From Lysobacterales bacterium (GTDB taxonomy: Bacteria; Pseudomonadota; Gammaproteobacteria; Xanthomonadales; Wenzhouxiangellaceae), in NCBI GenBank assembly GCA_002722315.1, contig PBLG01000016.1:1-55285 (forward strand): a stretch of DNA of 55,285 nucleotides, in the 5' to 3' direction. Under the pieces are notes generated by a model. That model did not search any database. It had not been told where the DNA came from and was given only the letters and a program-made list of their open reading frames with translations. Made by a program: the position numbers and the translations under genes. Below, piece by piece: positions 36,232 to 45,421 of the stretch; within the stretch, counting starts at the first letter, position 1, and every line of letters begins with the position of its first letter.

Positions 36232-38223
36232 ATGACAGAAACCAGACAAAGCAAATCGCTCGACTGGCTTAACCCCTATTTCCTGGGCGCCTACGCCGAA
36301 AACGACACGCTTTTCGAAAGCATCGTGGTCGAGTTCCTGCGCGACCATTGCTTCTGGAGACGCAACGTACACCCCGAGGATCCGCCGCTGATTCCAATGC
36401 TGGCCAGCGACGACCCGGAGTACCGGCGATTTGTTGCAAAGATGAAGACCGAACTGCACGGCCTGAGCGCCAGGCTCAAGAACAGCGTGCCGTTCTACAA
36501 TCCGCGCTATATCGGTCACATGGCTTCCGACCTTCTGCTGCCGGGGCTGATCGCGCAGATCGTCACCACGCTGTACAACCCGAATCATGTGACCGATGAG
36601 GCCGCACCGGTCACGCTCGGCCTTGAACTTGAAGTCGGTGAGCAACTGGCCCGGATGTTCGGTTACAATACCGGCGGCGACCACGAACCCTGCGCCTGGG
36701 GCCATGTAACCTCCGGCGGCACGCTGGCCAATGACGAGGCTCTCTGGTATCTGCGGGCCGTACGATACTGGCCGCTTGCCGCACGCGCCGCATGCCGCGA
36801 AGCAGACTTCGAACCCGGCCTGATCGCGGGCCTGCCCGACGATTTCTGCACGCTCGACGACTGGACGCTGTTCAATCTGTCCGTCGACCGGATCGTCGGG
36901 CTTCGACGCGAATTGCTTGGCGCGATCCGTCAACAGCATCCAGCGACCGACGCGAGGCGCATAGCAGGGCTCATCGAGGACTCCCGTATCGAAACCCTGG
37001 GCGCGGCCGAATTCCACGCGCGTCTGGACACGCGGATGAGTCCGTGCGTCATGGTGCCGGTCAGCGCCCACTATTCCTGGGAGAAGGCGCTGAAGCTGCT
37101 GGGGCTGGGCAGCGCCAATCTCATTACGATTCCGATCAACGAGCGCATGCGCATGGACAGCGAAGCGCTCGACGCCGCCCTGGCCGACGCGCATGCAAGC
37201 CACCGACCCGTTCTTGCGGTCGTCGGCATTCTCGGCTCGACCGAGTTCGGCGCAATCGATCCCATCGACCGAATCGTCTCGGCCCGCCAGCGCTGGCGCA
37301 AGCGCGGCCTGGACTTCGGCATCCACGTCGACGCGGCCTGGGGCGGCTACCTGGCCAGCATCTTCCGCAACGCAGCCGGCGGCATGGTCGGTCAGGCCGA
37401 GATGCGCGAACGCTTCCATTTCTTCCCCTCCGATGATGTCTATCACGCGTTCGGCGCCCTGCGGCACGCCGATTCGATCACCGTAGATCCTCACAAGCTG
37501 GGGTTCATTCCCTTTGGTTGCGGCGCCTACGTTGCGCGCAATCGGGCGATGACCGATTTCATCAGCCAGAGAGCGGCCTACGTATTTGACGATAATGAGG
37601 ACGAGAATGAATACCAGCGCCGTTTCAGGAACTTGGGCAAGTACATCATCGAGGGTTCGAAACCGGGCGCCGCGGCGGCCGCCGCCTGGGTCACGCATCG
37701 CGTACTTCCGCTCGATCATGCGCATTTTGGTCGCCTGTGCGGCGAAACCATCCGAAATTGCGAATACTTCTTCGAGCATATCGATGACCTGGCCGCCGGA
37801 CTCCACGGCAAGGCTCGCATCATCATGCCATTCGAGCCGGATACCAATCTGGTGTGTCTCGCAATCAACCCGGAAGGAAATCGCGATCTGGCGGTCATGA
37901 ACCGGTTCGGCGAAAGGCTGTACGAACGCCTGCGGGTTGGACAGGGGCTGGATCTGCGCCAGCGCGAGTTCTTCGGCTCGCGCACCCGCGTCCCGCGAAC
38001 ATCGCTGAGCGACGAGGTGGCGCACAAACTGATCGAATCACTGGGACTCGATTCTGAAAGTTTCACTGCCGAGCCGTCCGAGAAAGGTGCCGACAATATC
38101 TTTCTGCTACGCCATACGCTGATGAATCCCTGGCTGACGGGCGCGGCTCACGGCATCAGCTATCTGGACCGATACTGCCGACACCTGGATGAACTGGTGC
38201 GAACTGAACTCGAAAATCAATGA
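36232..38223 (+). CDS. PLP-dependent group II decarboxylase
   Basis: A 663-residue fold-type I PLP decarboxylase. The PLP lysine is Lys422 in ITVDPHKLGFIPFGCG; the substrate-side His sits in MVPVSAHYSWEKALKLLG and the Asp in GIHVDAAWGGY. It belongs to the glutamate/aspartate/tyrosine decarboxylase superfamily but is longer than typical GadB (about 465) or PanP (about 550), with an extended N-terminal part. The substrate cannot be told from sequence. The start at 36232 lies 38 bases past the IS target duplication; an upstream frame into the IS is not part of the gene. It is coupled by ATGA to the FAD oxidase. Confidence 0.88.
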   Translation: MTETRQSKSLDWLNPYFLGAYAENDTLFESIVVEFLRDHCFWRRNVHPEDPPLIPMLASDDPEYRRFVAKMKTELHGLSARLKNSVPFYNPRYIGHMASDLLLPGLIAQIVTTLYNPNHVTDEAAPVTLGLELEVGEQLARMFGYNTGGDHEPCAWGHVTSGGTLANDEALWYLRAVRYWPLAARAACREADFEPGLIAGLPDDFCTLDDWTLFNLSVDRIVGLRRELLGAIRQQHPATDARRIAGLIEDSRIETLGAAEFHARLDTRMSPCVMVPVSAHYSWEKALKLLGLGSANLITIPINERMRMDSEALDAALADAHASHRPVLAVVGILGSTEFGAIDPIDRIVSARQRWRKRGLDFGIHVDAAWGGYLASIFRNAAGGMVGQAEMRERFHFFPSDDVYHAFGALRHADSITVDPHKLGFIPFGCGAYVARNRAMTDFISQRAAYVFDDNEDENEYQRRFRNLGKYIIEGSKPGAAAAAAWVTHRVLPLDHAHFGRLCGETIRNCEYFFEHIDDLAAGLHGKARIIMPFEPDTNLVCLAINPEGNRDLAVMNRFGERLYERLRVGQGLDLRQREFFGSRTRVPRTSLSDEVAHKLIESLGLDSESFTAEPSEKGADNIFLLRHTLMNPWLTGAAHGISYLDRYCRHLDELVRTELENQ

Positions 38224-39662
38224 TCAGTGCACTTACCCGAGGGGCGACGCCGTCGCATTTCCTGGAGCGACTCCGCACTGTTCTTGATAGCGATTACGTC
38301 ATCTCCGGAGACCGGATCGACGCCTGCTTCATCACCGAGCCACGCGGTCGCTGGCACAGGCGCCCGGCAGCCCTGGCGCGCCCGGCGAATACCGCAGAAC
38401 TCGCCAGGGTGGTCGAGCTTTGCCGCGAAAGCGGCGTTCCCATGGTCATCCGCGGCGGCGGTACGGGACTGGTCGGCGGCGCTTCGATGACAGACGATGA
38501 CCGCGAATTGCTGATCTCGATGGACCGCATGCGCTCGATTCGAAGGGTGGACGTCGAGGACGCGGCCATGACCGTCGAAGCAGGCGTTACCCTGGCTACA
38601 GCCAATCACGCGGCTGCTACGTACGGCCTGGATGTTCCACTGCAACTCGCCTCCGGCGGCAGCGCCAGCGTCGGCGGCATCCTGGCCACCAATGCCGGCG
38701 GCAGCACGACCATGCGCTACGGCACCGCCCGCAGAATGGTGCTGGGCCTGGAGGCTGTGTTGGCCGACGGCCGCGTGCTGAACAGTCTTTCGTGCCTGCG
38801 AAAGAACAACACAGGCTATGATATTTCGGGCTTGCTGGTTGGCTCCGAGGGCACGCTGGGCATCATCACTGCAGCCACCATTGCGCTGGTGCCGCAGCCG
38901 AGCCAGCGCGCAACCGCTTGGTGCGCAGTGGAGTCGCCTGAACAGGCGTTGAAGCTGCTCCACAGTTGCCGACACAGCCTGGGCGAAAATCTGAGCGCAT
39001 TCGAACTGATCCCGAATCGGGCGCTGGAACTTGTGCTGGAATACCTGCCCGGTGCGCGCAATCCACTGGAAGAACGCCACCCCTGGTACGTGCTGATGGA
39101 TATCGACACGGCGATCGAGGGCAATTGGCTGATGCCGGCCGTTACCAGACTATTGGAGACAGAACTCGAAGCGGGGCAGATTCGCAATGCCGTGATCGCA
39201 TCGAGTGCGAGCAAGACTGACGAACTCTGGCGACTTCGCGACTCGATATCGCCGGCGCAGAAAGCCGCCGGCGCCAGCATCAAGCACGACATCTCGGTGC
39301 CGGTCGCGGCAATACCTCGCATGATCGACGATACCCTGCCTGAACTGGAACGGGCTGTCCCCGGCATTCGGCCATGCGTTTTCGGTCATCTGGGCGACGG
39401 CAATCTTCACTTCAACCTCAATCGGCCACTGGGGTGGGATGACACGGCTTTCCTGGCCAGAGAGCCCCTCCTCAATCGCATCGTTTACGACCGTGTCTTG
39501 GCGCTGGGTGGATCGATCGCGGCCGAACACGGTATCGGCCAGCTGCGGCGCGAGCAGCTCCAACAACGCGCCGACCCGATCAAGCTGGACTTACTAGGGT
39601 GTATCAAGCGGGCGCTGGATCCGCAGAATCTGCTGAATCCCGGCAAGCTCATCCCCGGCTGA
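38220..39662 (+). CDS. FAD-linked oxidase (GlcD/D-2-hydroxyacid dehydrogenase type)
   Basis: A 480-residue FAD-binding oxidoreductase of the vanillyl-alcohol-oxidase superfamily, GlcD branch, as in D-lactate and D-2-hydroxyglutarate dehydrogenases. The FAD-binding PCMH domain (about 45-230) includes MVIRGGGTGLVGGA and GGSASVGGILATNAGGS. The C-terminal cap contains FGHLGDGNLHFNLNRP and ends EHGIGQLRRE. It would oxidise a 2-hydroxy acid and pass electrons to the quinone pool or a flavoprotein. Its ATG overlaps the decarboxylase stop by four bases, so the pair acts in one pathway, substrate unknown. Confidence 0.9.
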   Translation: MISALTRGATPSHFLERLRTVLDSDYVISGDRIDACFITEPRGRWHRRPAALARPANTAELARVVELCRESGVPMVIRGGGTGLVGGASMTDDDRELLISMDRMRSIRRVDVEDAAMTVEAGVTLATANHAAATYGLDVPLQLASGGSASVGGILATNAGGSTTMRYGTARRMVLGLEAVLADGRVLNSLSCLRKNNTGYDISGLLVGSEGTLGIITAATIALVPQPSQRATAWCAVESPEQALKLLHSCRHSLGENLSAFELIPNRALELVLEYLPGARNPLEERHPWYVLMDIDTAIEGNWLMPAVTRLLETELEAGQIRNAVIASSASKTDELWRLRDSISPAQKAAGASIKHDISVPVAAIPRMIDDTLPELERAVPGIRPCVFGHLGDGNLHFNLNRPLGWDDTAFLAREPLLNRIVYDRVLALGGSIAAEHGIGQLRREQLQQRADPIKLDLLGCIKRALDPQNLLNPGKLIPG

Positions 39663-39712
39663 TCGAGGAACCTTGCCGGCTTCGGCGATATCCACCGCCC
39701 TCACTGACGAGA

Positions 39713-41026
39713 TTATTGGTAACGCATCCGCTCGCCCCGCGGCGCCTGCAACCCCGAATGCCGGAGCGCCAGTCCAAGTGTGACCGCCGCGCCGCAAACG
39801 GCGGCAACGCCGGTCCCGGTCAGGCCCGCGAAAAGCGTCAGCGGCACGAAAACGGCCGCGTGCAGGGCGACGCCCGCGGCGTAGGCGATCAGGACCCTAC
39901 CGGCGCGCGAACGTGCATACAGGCCGGCGCGCATCACGCTGGCGATCAGATCCAGCCCTGCCGAAATCATCAGCCAGGCCAGCAGGGCCGCGCCGACACG
40001 ATAACGCTCACCGAACAGCATGACGATCAGATCGTTACCGAACCAGATCGCACCGCCGACGAATACGGTCGCCGCCAGCGTCGACCAGGCCAGCGTTTGT
40101 CGCAGCAGCGCGCGGTACTCGTTCGGCGCCAGTTGCCACAGGCGCGCAAGATCGGGAAACAACACCTGGCGCAGCAGCAGCGCCGGACCTGAAATGACCC
40201 GAGTGGTCTGGAGAACCAGCCGGTAGACCCCGGCAGCCGACTCGCCGAGCAGGGCGCCGGCACCGAGCACCACGAGATGCTTGGGGAATAGATCGAGGTT
40301 GCCCTGCCAGTAGGTAATCAACAGGAAACGGCCCAGGCCAGGAAATCGGCATTTGACCGCGGCAAATGTGGGACCGAAAACGGGGGCATCTGGGTGGTGC
40401 TTCCGGATTTCCCGCCAGCCGGCCACCTGCAGATAGATTTTCTGGGCCGCGAACGCAAGGCCCTGCACGATCAGCAATGTTCCAAGCCCGGCCCCGACGG
40501 CGGCGGCCGCCGCCGCCCCGACCAGCAATACGATACCCTGGAAGACGCGCTGATTGGCGATGATGTCGAAGCGGTCGTAAAGACGCAGCGCACCGCTGGC
40601 CCAGTTGCTTGCCGAAAAGAGCATGACGACACCGTAGGCGCGCGCCTGAGCGACCCCGGCGTCGTTCCAGTCAAGCGCGTGGGCCAACGCAATGGTCGCG
40701 AACCAGGCCAGCATGAAAGCGGCAAGCACTGTCGCCAGGTCCAGCAGCAGCGTCAGTCGAAGCAATTGTTCGATTCGTTCCGGACGCTTCGCATCGCGCG
40801 CGCCATAGAGCACGACGGCCTCGAACGGCTTGAGGTTGACCAGCCCGTATACGCCGAGCACGAAAGCGTGCAGCAGCATCAGCAGGCCGAATTCTTCGGC
40901 AGGCAGTGCGCGCGCCATCAGCGCCATCGCCAGAAGCATCAACAGCGCGGCCAGGCCGCGGCCACGCAGCAGCCGCATGAAATTGCGCCCGGTTCGATGC
41001 GTCGTTTCGTTCAGTTTCACGGCCAA
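39713..41026 (-). CDS. Wzx-like polysaccharide flippase
   Basis: A 437-residue membrane protein with about twelve helices of the MOP/PST polysaccharide-flippase superfamily. The N-terminal RGRGLAALLMLLAMALMARALPAEEFGLL matches the polysaccharide biosynthesis protein pattern of RfbX-like proteins. Likely role: moving lipid-linked glycan units across the inner membrane. It is the distal member of a minus-strand surface-polysaccharide set; ubiD, on the opposite strand, separates it from the three other genes. Confidence 0.85.
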   Translation of the reverse strand: MAVKLNETTHRTGRNFMRLLRGRGLAALLMLLAMALMARALPAEEFGLLMLLHAFVLGVYGLVNLKPFEAVVLYGARDAKRPERIEQLLRLTLLLDLATVLAAFMLAWFATIALAHALDWNDAGVAQARAYGVVMLFSASNWASGALRLYDRFDIIANQRVFQGIVLLVGAAAAAAVGAGLGTLLIVQGLAFAAQKIYLQVAGWREIRKHHPDAPVFGPTFAAVKCRFPGLGRFLLITYWQGNLDLFPKHLVVLGAGALLGESAAGVYRLVLQTTRVISGPALLLRQVLFPDLARLWQLAPNEYRALLRQTLAWSTLAATVFVGGAIWFGNDLIVMLFGERYRVGAALLAWLMISAGLDLIASVMRAGLYARSRAGRVLIAYAAGVALHAAVFVPLTLFAGLTGTGVAAVCGAAVTLGLALRHSGLQAPRGERMRYQ

Positions 41027-41160
41027 CTTCGCACACTAGCACCCATACGACAGGACTCGATAATGGCGCGCCCACGCGATTTCCTGCAGGAAACTTTGAA
41101 CATGCCTGTCCGATTTCCCACGTTCGACTCGGCACCGGCACAAACCTGGTTGTCGATGCG

Positions 41161-41174
41161 AATACTGCAGTATT
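41161..41174. promoter_or_regulatory. Perfect 14-bp palindrome upstream of ubiD
   Basis: AATACTGCAGTATT is a perfect palindrome 80 bases upstream of the ubiD start, between the flippase and ubiD promoters. It may be an operator for either gene. No known regulator is assigned. Confidence 0.35.
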
Positions 41175-41253
41175 GACTTTGCGCAATGAAACGGACTGAA
41201 GCCGGCAATAGACTGCGCGGCAGCGAATGCTCGAACTGGAATCCGAGGGAAAA

Positions 41254-42729
41254 ATGCCCTTTCAAGATCTTGACGCGTTCATCCAGTCGCTGGAAAGGCA
41301 CGGCGATCTGGCGCGCGTCTCCGAATCGGTCGATCCGGTGCTCGAGGCCACCTCGCTTGCGCGCCTGGTGCAGGCTCGCAACGGCCCCGCCCTGCTGCTG
41401 GAACACCCCGTCGGCAGCCGCGTTCCGCTGCTGCTGAACCTGTTCGGCCATCGGCGCCGCATCGAACGCGTGCTTGCGGACCGGCCCGTGGCGTCGTTGA
41501 CCGAGCTCGGCGAATTGCTTGCCCGGCTGCACCAGCCCAGGCTGCCGCGCAGCCTTGGCGAATCGCTGCGCGACTGGCCCGAGCTGGCGCAGATCGCGCT
41601 GACCGCGCCGCACCGGCGGCGAGACGGCGAGCGCTGGGCGTTCGAGGCCCGGGGCCCGGACGTGGACCTGGAGCAACTGCCGATCCAGCAATGCTGGCCC
41701 GAAGACGCCGGCCGCCTCATCACCCTCGGCCTCGTAGTGACCCACAGCGAGCGGCTGCAGCGAACCAATATCGCCATCTACCGCCAGCAGCTGATCGGCC
41801 GGAACCGCGTCATCATGCGCTGGCTGGCCCACCGTGGCGGCGCCCAGGATTTCGCCGAATGGCAGCAGGCGAATCCGGGCCGGCCCTTCCCGGTCGCGGT
41901 GGTCATCGGCGCCGACCCCGCCACCACCCTGGCGGCGGTTTCGCCGGTGCCCGACACCATGTCGGAACTGCAGTTCGCCGGGCTGCTGCGCGGCGCGCGC
42001 AGCGAAGTCGCCAAGGCGTCGCTGACCGGCTTGAGCGTGCCGGCAGGTGCTCAGATCCTGTTGGAGGGCTACATTCATCCGGACGATACGGCCCTGGAGG
42101 GCCCGTTCGGCGACCATACCGGACACTACAACGCCGCCGGTCACTACCCGGTGCTGACCATCGAGCGCATATGCATGCGCGAGCGCCCGATCTACCAGGG
42201 CAGCTGGATGGGCAAGTCGCCGCACGACGAACCGTCGGTACTGGCCTCTGCCCTCAACGAGCTGTTCACACCGATTCTGCGCGGCGCCTTTCCCGAGATC
42301 GTCGACTTTTTTCTGCCGCCGGCGGCCAGCTCGTACCGAATCGCGCTGGTATCGATCCGCAAGCGCTACCCCGGCCATGCCAGGCGCGTGATGATGGGCG
42401 TGTGGTCGTGGCTTCGGCAGTTCACCTACTGCAAGTTCGTGATCGTCGTCGACGAGGATATCGACATCCAGGATAACGACGAGGTGCTGTGGGCCATCGC
42501 CAACCACGTCGATCCCGAGCGGGACTCCATGCTGGTATCGAACACGCCGGTCGACGTGCTCGACTTCGCCAGCCCCGTAGCCGGTCTGGGTTCGAAGCTG
42601 GGCATCGACGCGACGCGCAAGATCCCAGGCGAAACCAGCCGCGAATGGCCCCGTCCGGTCCGACCCGATTCCGAGATCGATCGCCGCGTCGAAGCCCTGT
42701 GCGATCGCATCATCGGCGATACCCGGTAG
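41254..42729 (+). CDS. ubiD: UbiD, 4-hydroxy-3-polyprenylbenzoate decarboxylase
   Basis: A 491-residue UbiD decarboxylase (E. coli UbiD is 497) that uses prenylated FMN to remove the carboxyl group from polyprenyl 4-hydroxybenzoate in ubiquinone synthesis. The prFMN/metal-binding stretch includes LEGPFGDHTGHYN, and the C-terminal part carries GIDATRKIPGE. The start at 41254 has GAGGGA upstream and gives the standard MPFQDLDAFIQSLE N-terminus; an earlier ATG at 41227 is unlikely. The UbiX partner is not in the window. It converges with the 228-residue unknown gene at 42738. Confidence 0.94.
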   Translation: MPFQDLDAFIQSLERHGDLARVSESVDPVLEATSLARLVQARNGPALLLEHPVGSRVPLLLNLFGHRRRIERVLADRPVASLTELGELLARLHQPRLPRSLGESLRDWPELAQIALTAPHRRRDGERWAFEARGPDVDLEQLPIQQCWPEDAGRLITLGLVVTHSERLQRTNIAIYRQQLIGRNRVIMRWLAHRGGAQDFAEWQQANPGRPFPVAVVIGADPATTLAAVSPVPDTMSELQFAGLLRGARSEVAKASLTGLSVPAGAQILLEGYIHPDDTALEGPFGDHTGHYNAAGHYPVLTIERICMRERPIYQGSWMGKSPHDEPSVLASALNELFTPILRGAFPEIVDFFLPPAASSYRIALVSIRKRYPGHARRVMMGVWSWLRQFTYCKFVIVVDEDIDIQDNDEVLWAIANHVDPERDSMLVSNTPVDVLDFASPVAGLGSKLGIDATRKIPGETSREWPRPVRPDSEIDRRVEALCDRIIGDTR

Positions 42730-42737
42730 CCATCGAT

Positions 42738-43424
42738 TCACGAAAGTGCCCGAACGGAAAGCGCATCCTCGAGTTGCCGCTGAACGCGTTGCACTTCAAC
42801 CTCGGCGGCCAGGGGCCTGACCCCGACCACCGAGTTCAAGTCGCTGACATAACCGCGAATTTGTTGCCTGAGACAGCTGGACGTCCGATCGGGCACGACA
42901 CCGGCCGCCTCCAGTTGTTCCAGCGTCGCCGGGCGCTTGCGCGAATAGTTGCGAAGGTTTTCCACCATGATGCCGAACGAATGAGAAACGCCGGGAGAAT
43001 AGAACGATTCGAGGCTTCTGACGGCGACGCAGCCAATGACCTTCGGGCCAAGACCGCACGCGTGCAGACGTCTTGCGGCGATATAGTTCTCGGCCGCCCT
43101 GTGCGCAACGCTTGTTTCGTAAGCCTGGCGCCAATCGGGAAGCGAGTAACGACCGTCATGCAGTGACGCTTTGCCTCCGAACAGCTGACCCCGTTCGGGC
43201 GCAGTGGCATGAATGCAGTGGCACGCGCCCCGGAACGAGTGCAGAATCTTGGCCGCGAGCCGCGGGATATAGAATGCCCAGGCGCCGATGTTGACCTTCA
43301 GACGGGCTCCGTCAACTTCTGCCCGCCCCCCGCGCAGCGCGCGCGGCGGCAGCAGGCGGCATGTCTCGACGATTCGAATCTCGAATCCCCCCGGAGAGGC
43401 GGTGCCGGCGACAGGTGCCGTCAT
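42738..43424 (-). CDS. Unknown 228-residue protein of the polysaccharide cluster
   Basis: A 228-residue soluble protein with no signal peptide. Conserved-looking segments are FGGKASLHDGRYSLPDWRQAY and SSCLRQQIRGYVSDLNSVVG. The pattern of a Lys in a strand, a Glu/Tyr-rich helix, then GLGPKVIG is loosely like a kinase N-lobe, but no catalytic loop is visible and I do not propose a function. The ATG overlaps the upstream ParB-like gene stop (ATGA), so the two are coupled. It converges with ubiD. Confidence 0.7.
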   Translation of the reverse strand: MTAPVAGTASPGGFEIRIVETCRLLPPRALRGGRAEVDGARLKVNIGAWAFYIPRLAAKILHSFRGACHCIHATAPERGQLFGGKASLHDGRYSLPDWRQAYETSVAHRAAENYIAARRLHACGLGPKVIGCVAVRSLESFYSPGVSHSFGIMVENLRNYSRKRPATLEQLEAAGVVPDRTSSCLRQQIRGYVSDLNSVVGVRPLAAEVEVQRVQRQLEDALSVRALS

Positions 43425-44158
43425 TCGAAGTATCGGTCGAACATGTCGCGTGCCAGGGACGCACCCATCTCGCCGCCGCTGACCAACGGCCAATGGCTTG
43501 CGTGGTCGCGGCTTACCACACGCGGCCAGGTGTCGCGCATGCGTACCGGAACGTGCTCGAAACCGAGCGCGGCGAGCGCCGCTGCACGATGCTTCCCGCC
43601 ACGGACGAAAAATCGGACCCGGTCGCCCGACTGCATCAAATGCCCGGCGATGTGGGCATGCGGCGATCTTTGCCGATATCCACGCGTCCTGACGCTCTCG
43701 ACAATGCCTGCAAGCCGCCGTGCTTCGAGATCGATCTTGGCGTCGGTGCACGGCCCGTAATAACTTGTACCGTGCTCCCGACCCAGCCCCTTCTCTCCCC
43801 GGGAGGGCCGCCGGCGCCGAAGCAGCCAGGGTAGCTCCCACGGCGCCAGCCCGGCGCCGACCTCGCCTTGCGGAAGTCGATACATCTGTGCGATGTTCCG
43901 AGGCTGGAAACCCGCATAGAACGCCGCGAGCTCGGCCCGACCGCCATTGATCGCGCGAACGAACGGGTGATGCTCATCAAAACGGAACCCCCCCTGCATC
44001 ACGAGAAGCGAGGTCGGCATGTAAATGATCGGCGATCTGCCGACCCAGTACGGAAGGGTTGCCAGGCGCGCGTGCGATTCAGGATCGTCGTCCAGCCCAT
44101 CCACCACTTCGATGTCCTCCCACCGAAGCCAGTCCAGCACCCTTTTCAGATTTCGCAT
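43421..44158 (-). CDS. Unknown protein with C-terminal ParB-like fold
   Basis: A 245-residue protein. The C-terminal part (about 150-215) contains HLMQSGDRVRFFVRGGKHRAAALAALGFEHVPV, which is very like the GxxRxxA..LG...VPV helix-strand of ParB/sulfiredoxin domains. The N-terminal part is unassigned. It overlaps the pyruvyltransferase-like gene by 13 bases and the 228-residue gene by four, so it belongs to the same surface-glycan transcription unit. DNA partitioning is unlikely; the ParB-like fold here could be an ATP-binding kinase-like module. Confidence 0.7.
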   Translation of the reverse strand: MRNLKRVLDWLRWEDIEVVDGLDDDPESHARLATLPYWVGRSPIIYMPTSLLVMQGGFRFDEHHPFVRAINGGRAELAAFYAGFQPRNIAQMYRLPQGEVGAGLAPWELPWLLRRRRPSRGEKGLGREHGTSYYGPCTDAKIDLEARRLAGIVESVRTRGYRQRSPHAHIAGHLMQSGDRVRFFVRGGKHRAAALAALGFEHVPVRMRDTWPRVVSRDHASHWPLVSGGEMGASLARDMFDRYFE

Positions 44159-45255
44159 GCCGGAGCGGATCCAACCAATGAATGCAGTGAAAGAAACAGC
44201 TTTCTCGCCTTCGTGCGACTGTCTTCGATATATCGACCGATCGCGTCACGTTCCTCGGCGGAATACGACCAGTCGTTATCGAGGATGATTTCCGGGTTCA
44301 GCATCCTTGGCCCGATGAGCCGGTCTTGCCTCAGGCCTGCATCGGTGATGATCGCTTCCATCTTCCATGAGTTCGACGCGACCGCGACAAAAGGCGTACC
44401 CGTCAAAAGCGCGAAACACAGGGCGTGAAACCTTCCCGTTACGGAAAGTGAAAATTCTCTCAGCGTTTCCATGTAGCTGTGCTGCGAGTGAGAAAACGAC
44501 ACGATGCGCCCGAACCGCGCCACCCTTCTGTGGCAATAGTAGGCGTATATCGTCTGCAAACCGCTGACAGCGGCGCGTCGCGAACCCGACCTCGGATAAC
44601 ACCGTGTGATCGGCATGACTTGCGCCGGCGTATGCCGCGAAATATGGCCGGCGGTGGCGAGCAGCCGTCGTGTCGTACGAATATGGACGGAGTCGCCGAA
44701 CAACATGCCGTTCCGGTCTGCATCCACGAATGAAGGCGTCTCGTCGTAGAGCGCGAGATCGCCCATGTACTCGACGCTGCGGCCTGTGGCACGAGCAAGT
44801 TGCGTGGCGCTCAACGCGTCCCTGGCGTAGATGATGTCCAGTTCCCTGACGACCGGATTCCATAATTCAGGATTCTGCTGGTATAGGGCGTTGACCAGGG
44901 CAACGGGTTTGTTCTTCGACTTGGCGTATTCGACCGCCTCTATCAGCCAGCGAGCGCGTCGCCTGCCATGATGCAAGGTTCCCTCGCCGTTGATCATGAC
45001 GATATCGGCTTCCCGTATCGCCCGACGCATGTAAGGGCTGAAAGAAGGCGTCGCCGCCGGCACCGTGCTCCAGATCCTCAAGCCGTACTGCTCGGAAAGC
45101 CTTTTGATGTTCGCCATGACCCGATTGCACCCGAAATGCATGCCGCCGACATCGGTATCGTTGAGAACGGCTACCTTCGGTTCGTTTTCAATGGAGTAAT
45201 GCATGCGATTCAACTTGCGGAAAGGTATTCGCAGAAGCCCGAAAGAATACCGCAT
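44146..45255 (-). CDS. Polysaccharide pyruvyltransferase family protein
   Basis: A 369-residue protein of the polysaccharide pyruvyltransferase family (PF04230). Typical features: IVMINGEGTLHHGRR near residue 85, DIIYARDALS, and the C-terminal SVTGRFHALCFALLTGTPFVAV. Members add pyruvate ketals to glycans, though this branch may use another substrate. Several starts are possible (45279 GTG, 45255, 45204); I chose 45255, with no clear ribosome binding site at any of them. It is the first gene of the minus-strand cluster with the two unknown genes. Confidence 0.82.
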   Translation of the reverse strand: MRYSFGLLRIPFRKLNRMHYSIENEPKVAVLNDTDVGGMHFGCNRVMANIKRLSEQYGLRIWSTVPAATPSFSPYMRRAIREADIVMINGEGTLHHGRRRARWLIEAVEYAKSKNKPVALVNALYQQNPELWNPVVRELDIIYARDALSATQLARATGRSVEYMGDLALYDETPSFVDADRNGMLFGDSVHIRTTRRLLATAGHISRHTPAQVMPITRCYPRSGSRRAAVSGLQTIYAYYCHRRVARFGRIVSFSHSQHSYMETLREFSLSVTGRFHALCFALLTGTPFVAVASNSWKMEAIITDAGLRQDRLIGPRMLNPEIILDNDWSYSAEERDAIGRYIEDSRTKARKLFLSLHSLVGSAPACEI

Positions 45256-45350
45256 GAAGCCGCCGCAATGGGGCAGCACGCGTGCAAACCCGGATCATTC
45301 GACGCTGAAAAAAAAACAAGTTGGATCAGTTTGATGAACACGCCGTTTGC

Positions 45351-45364
45351 TTGATAAATGTCAA
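45351..45364. promoter_or_regulatory. FNR/DNR box upstream of ubiUV
   Basis: TTGATAAATGTCAA matches TTGAT-N4-ATCAA at 9 of 10 positions and is centred about 64 bases upstream of ubiU. This fits activation of anaerobic ubiquinone synthesis by an FNR-class regulator such as the DNR-type protein at 33987-34691 or an FNR elsewhere. Confidence 0.78.
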
Positions 45365-45421
45365 GGACATTCACTTCGCTTCAATGCAATCATTCATGGT
45401 TTTATCGCAAGGAATGAATCG

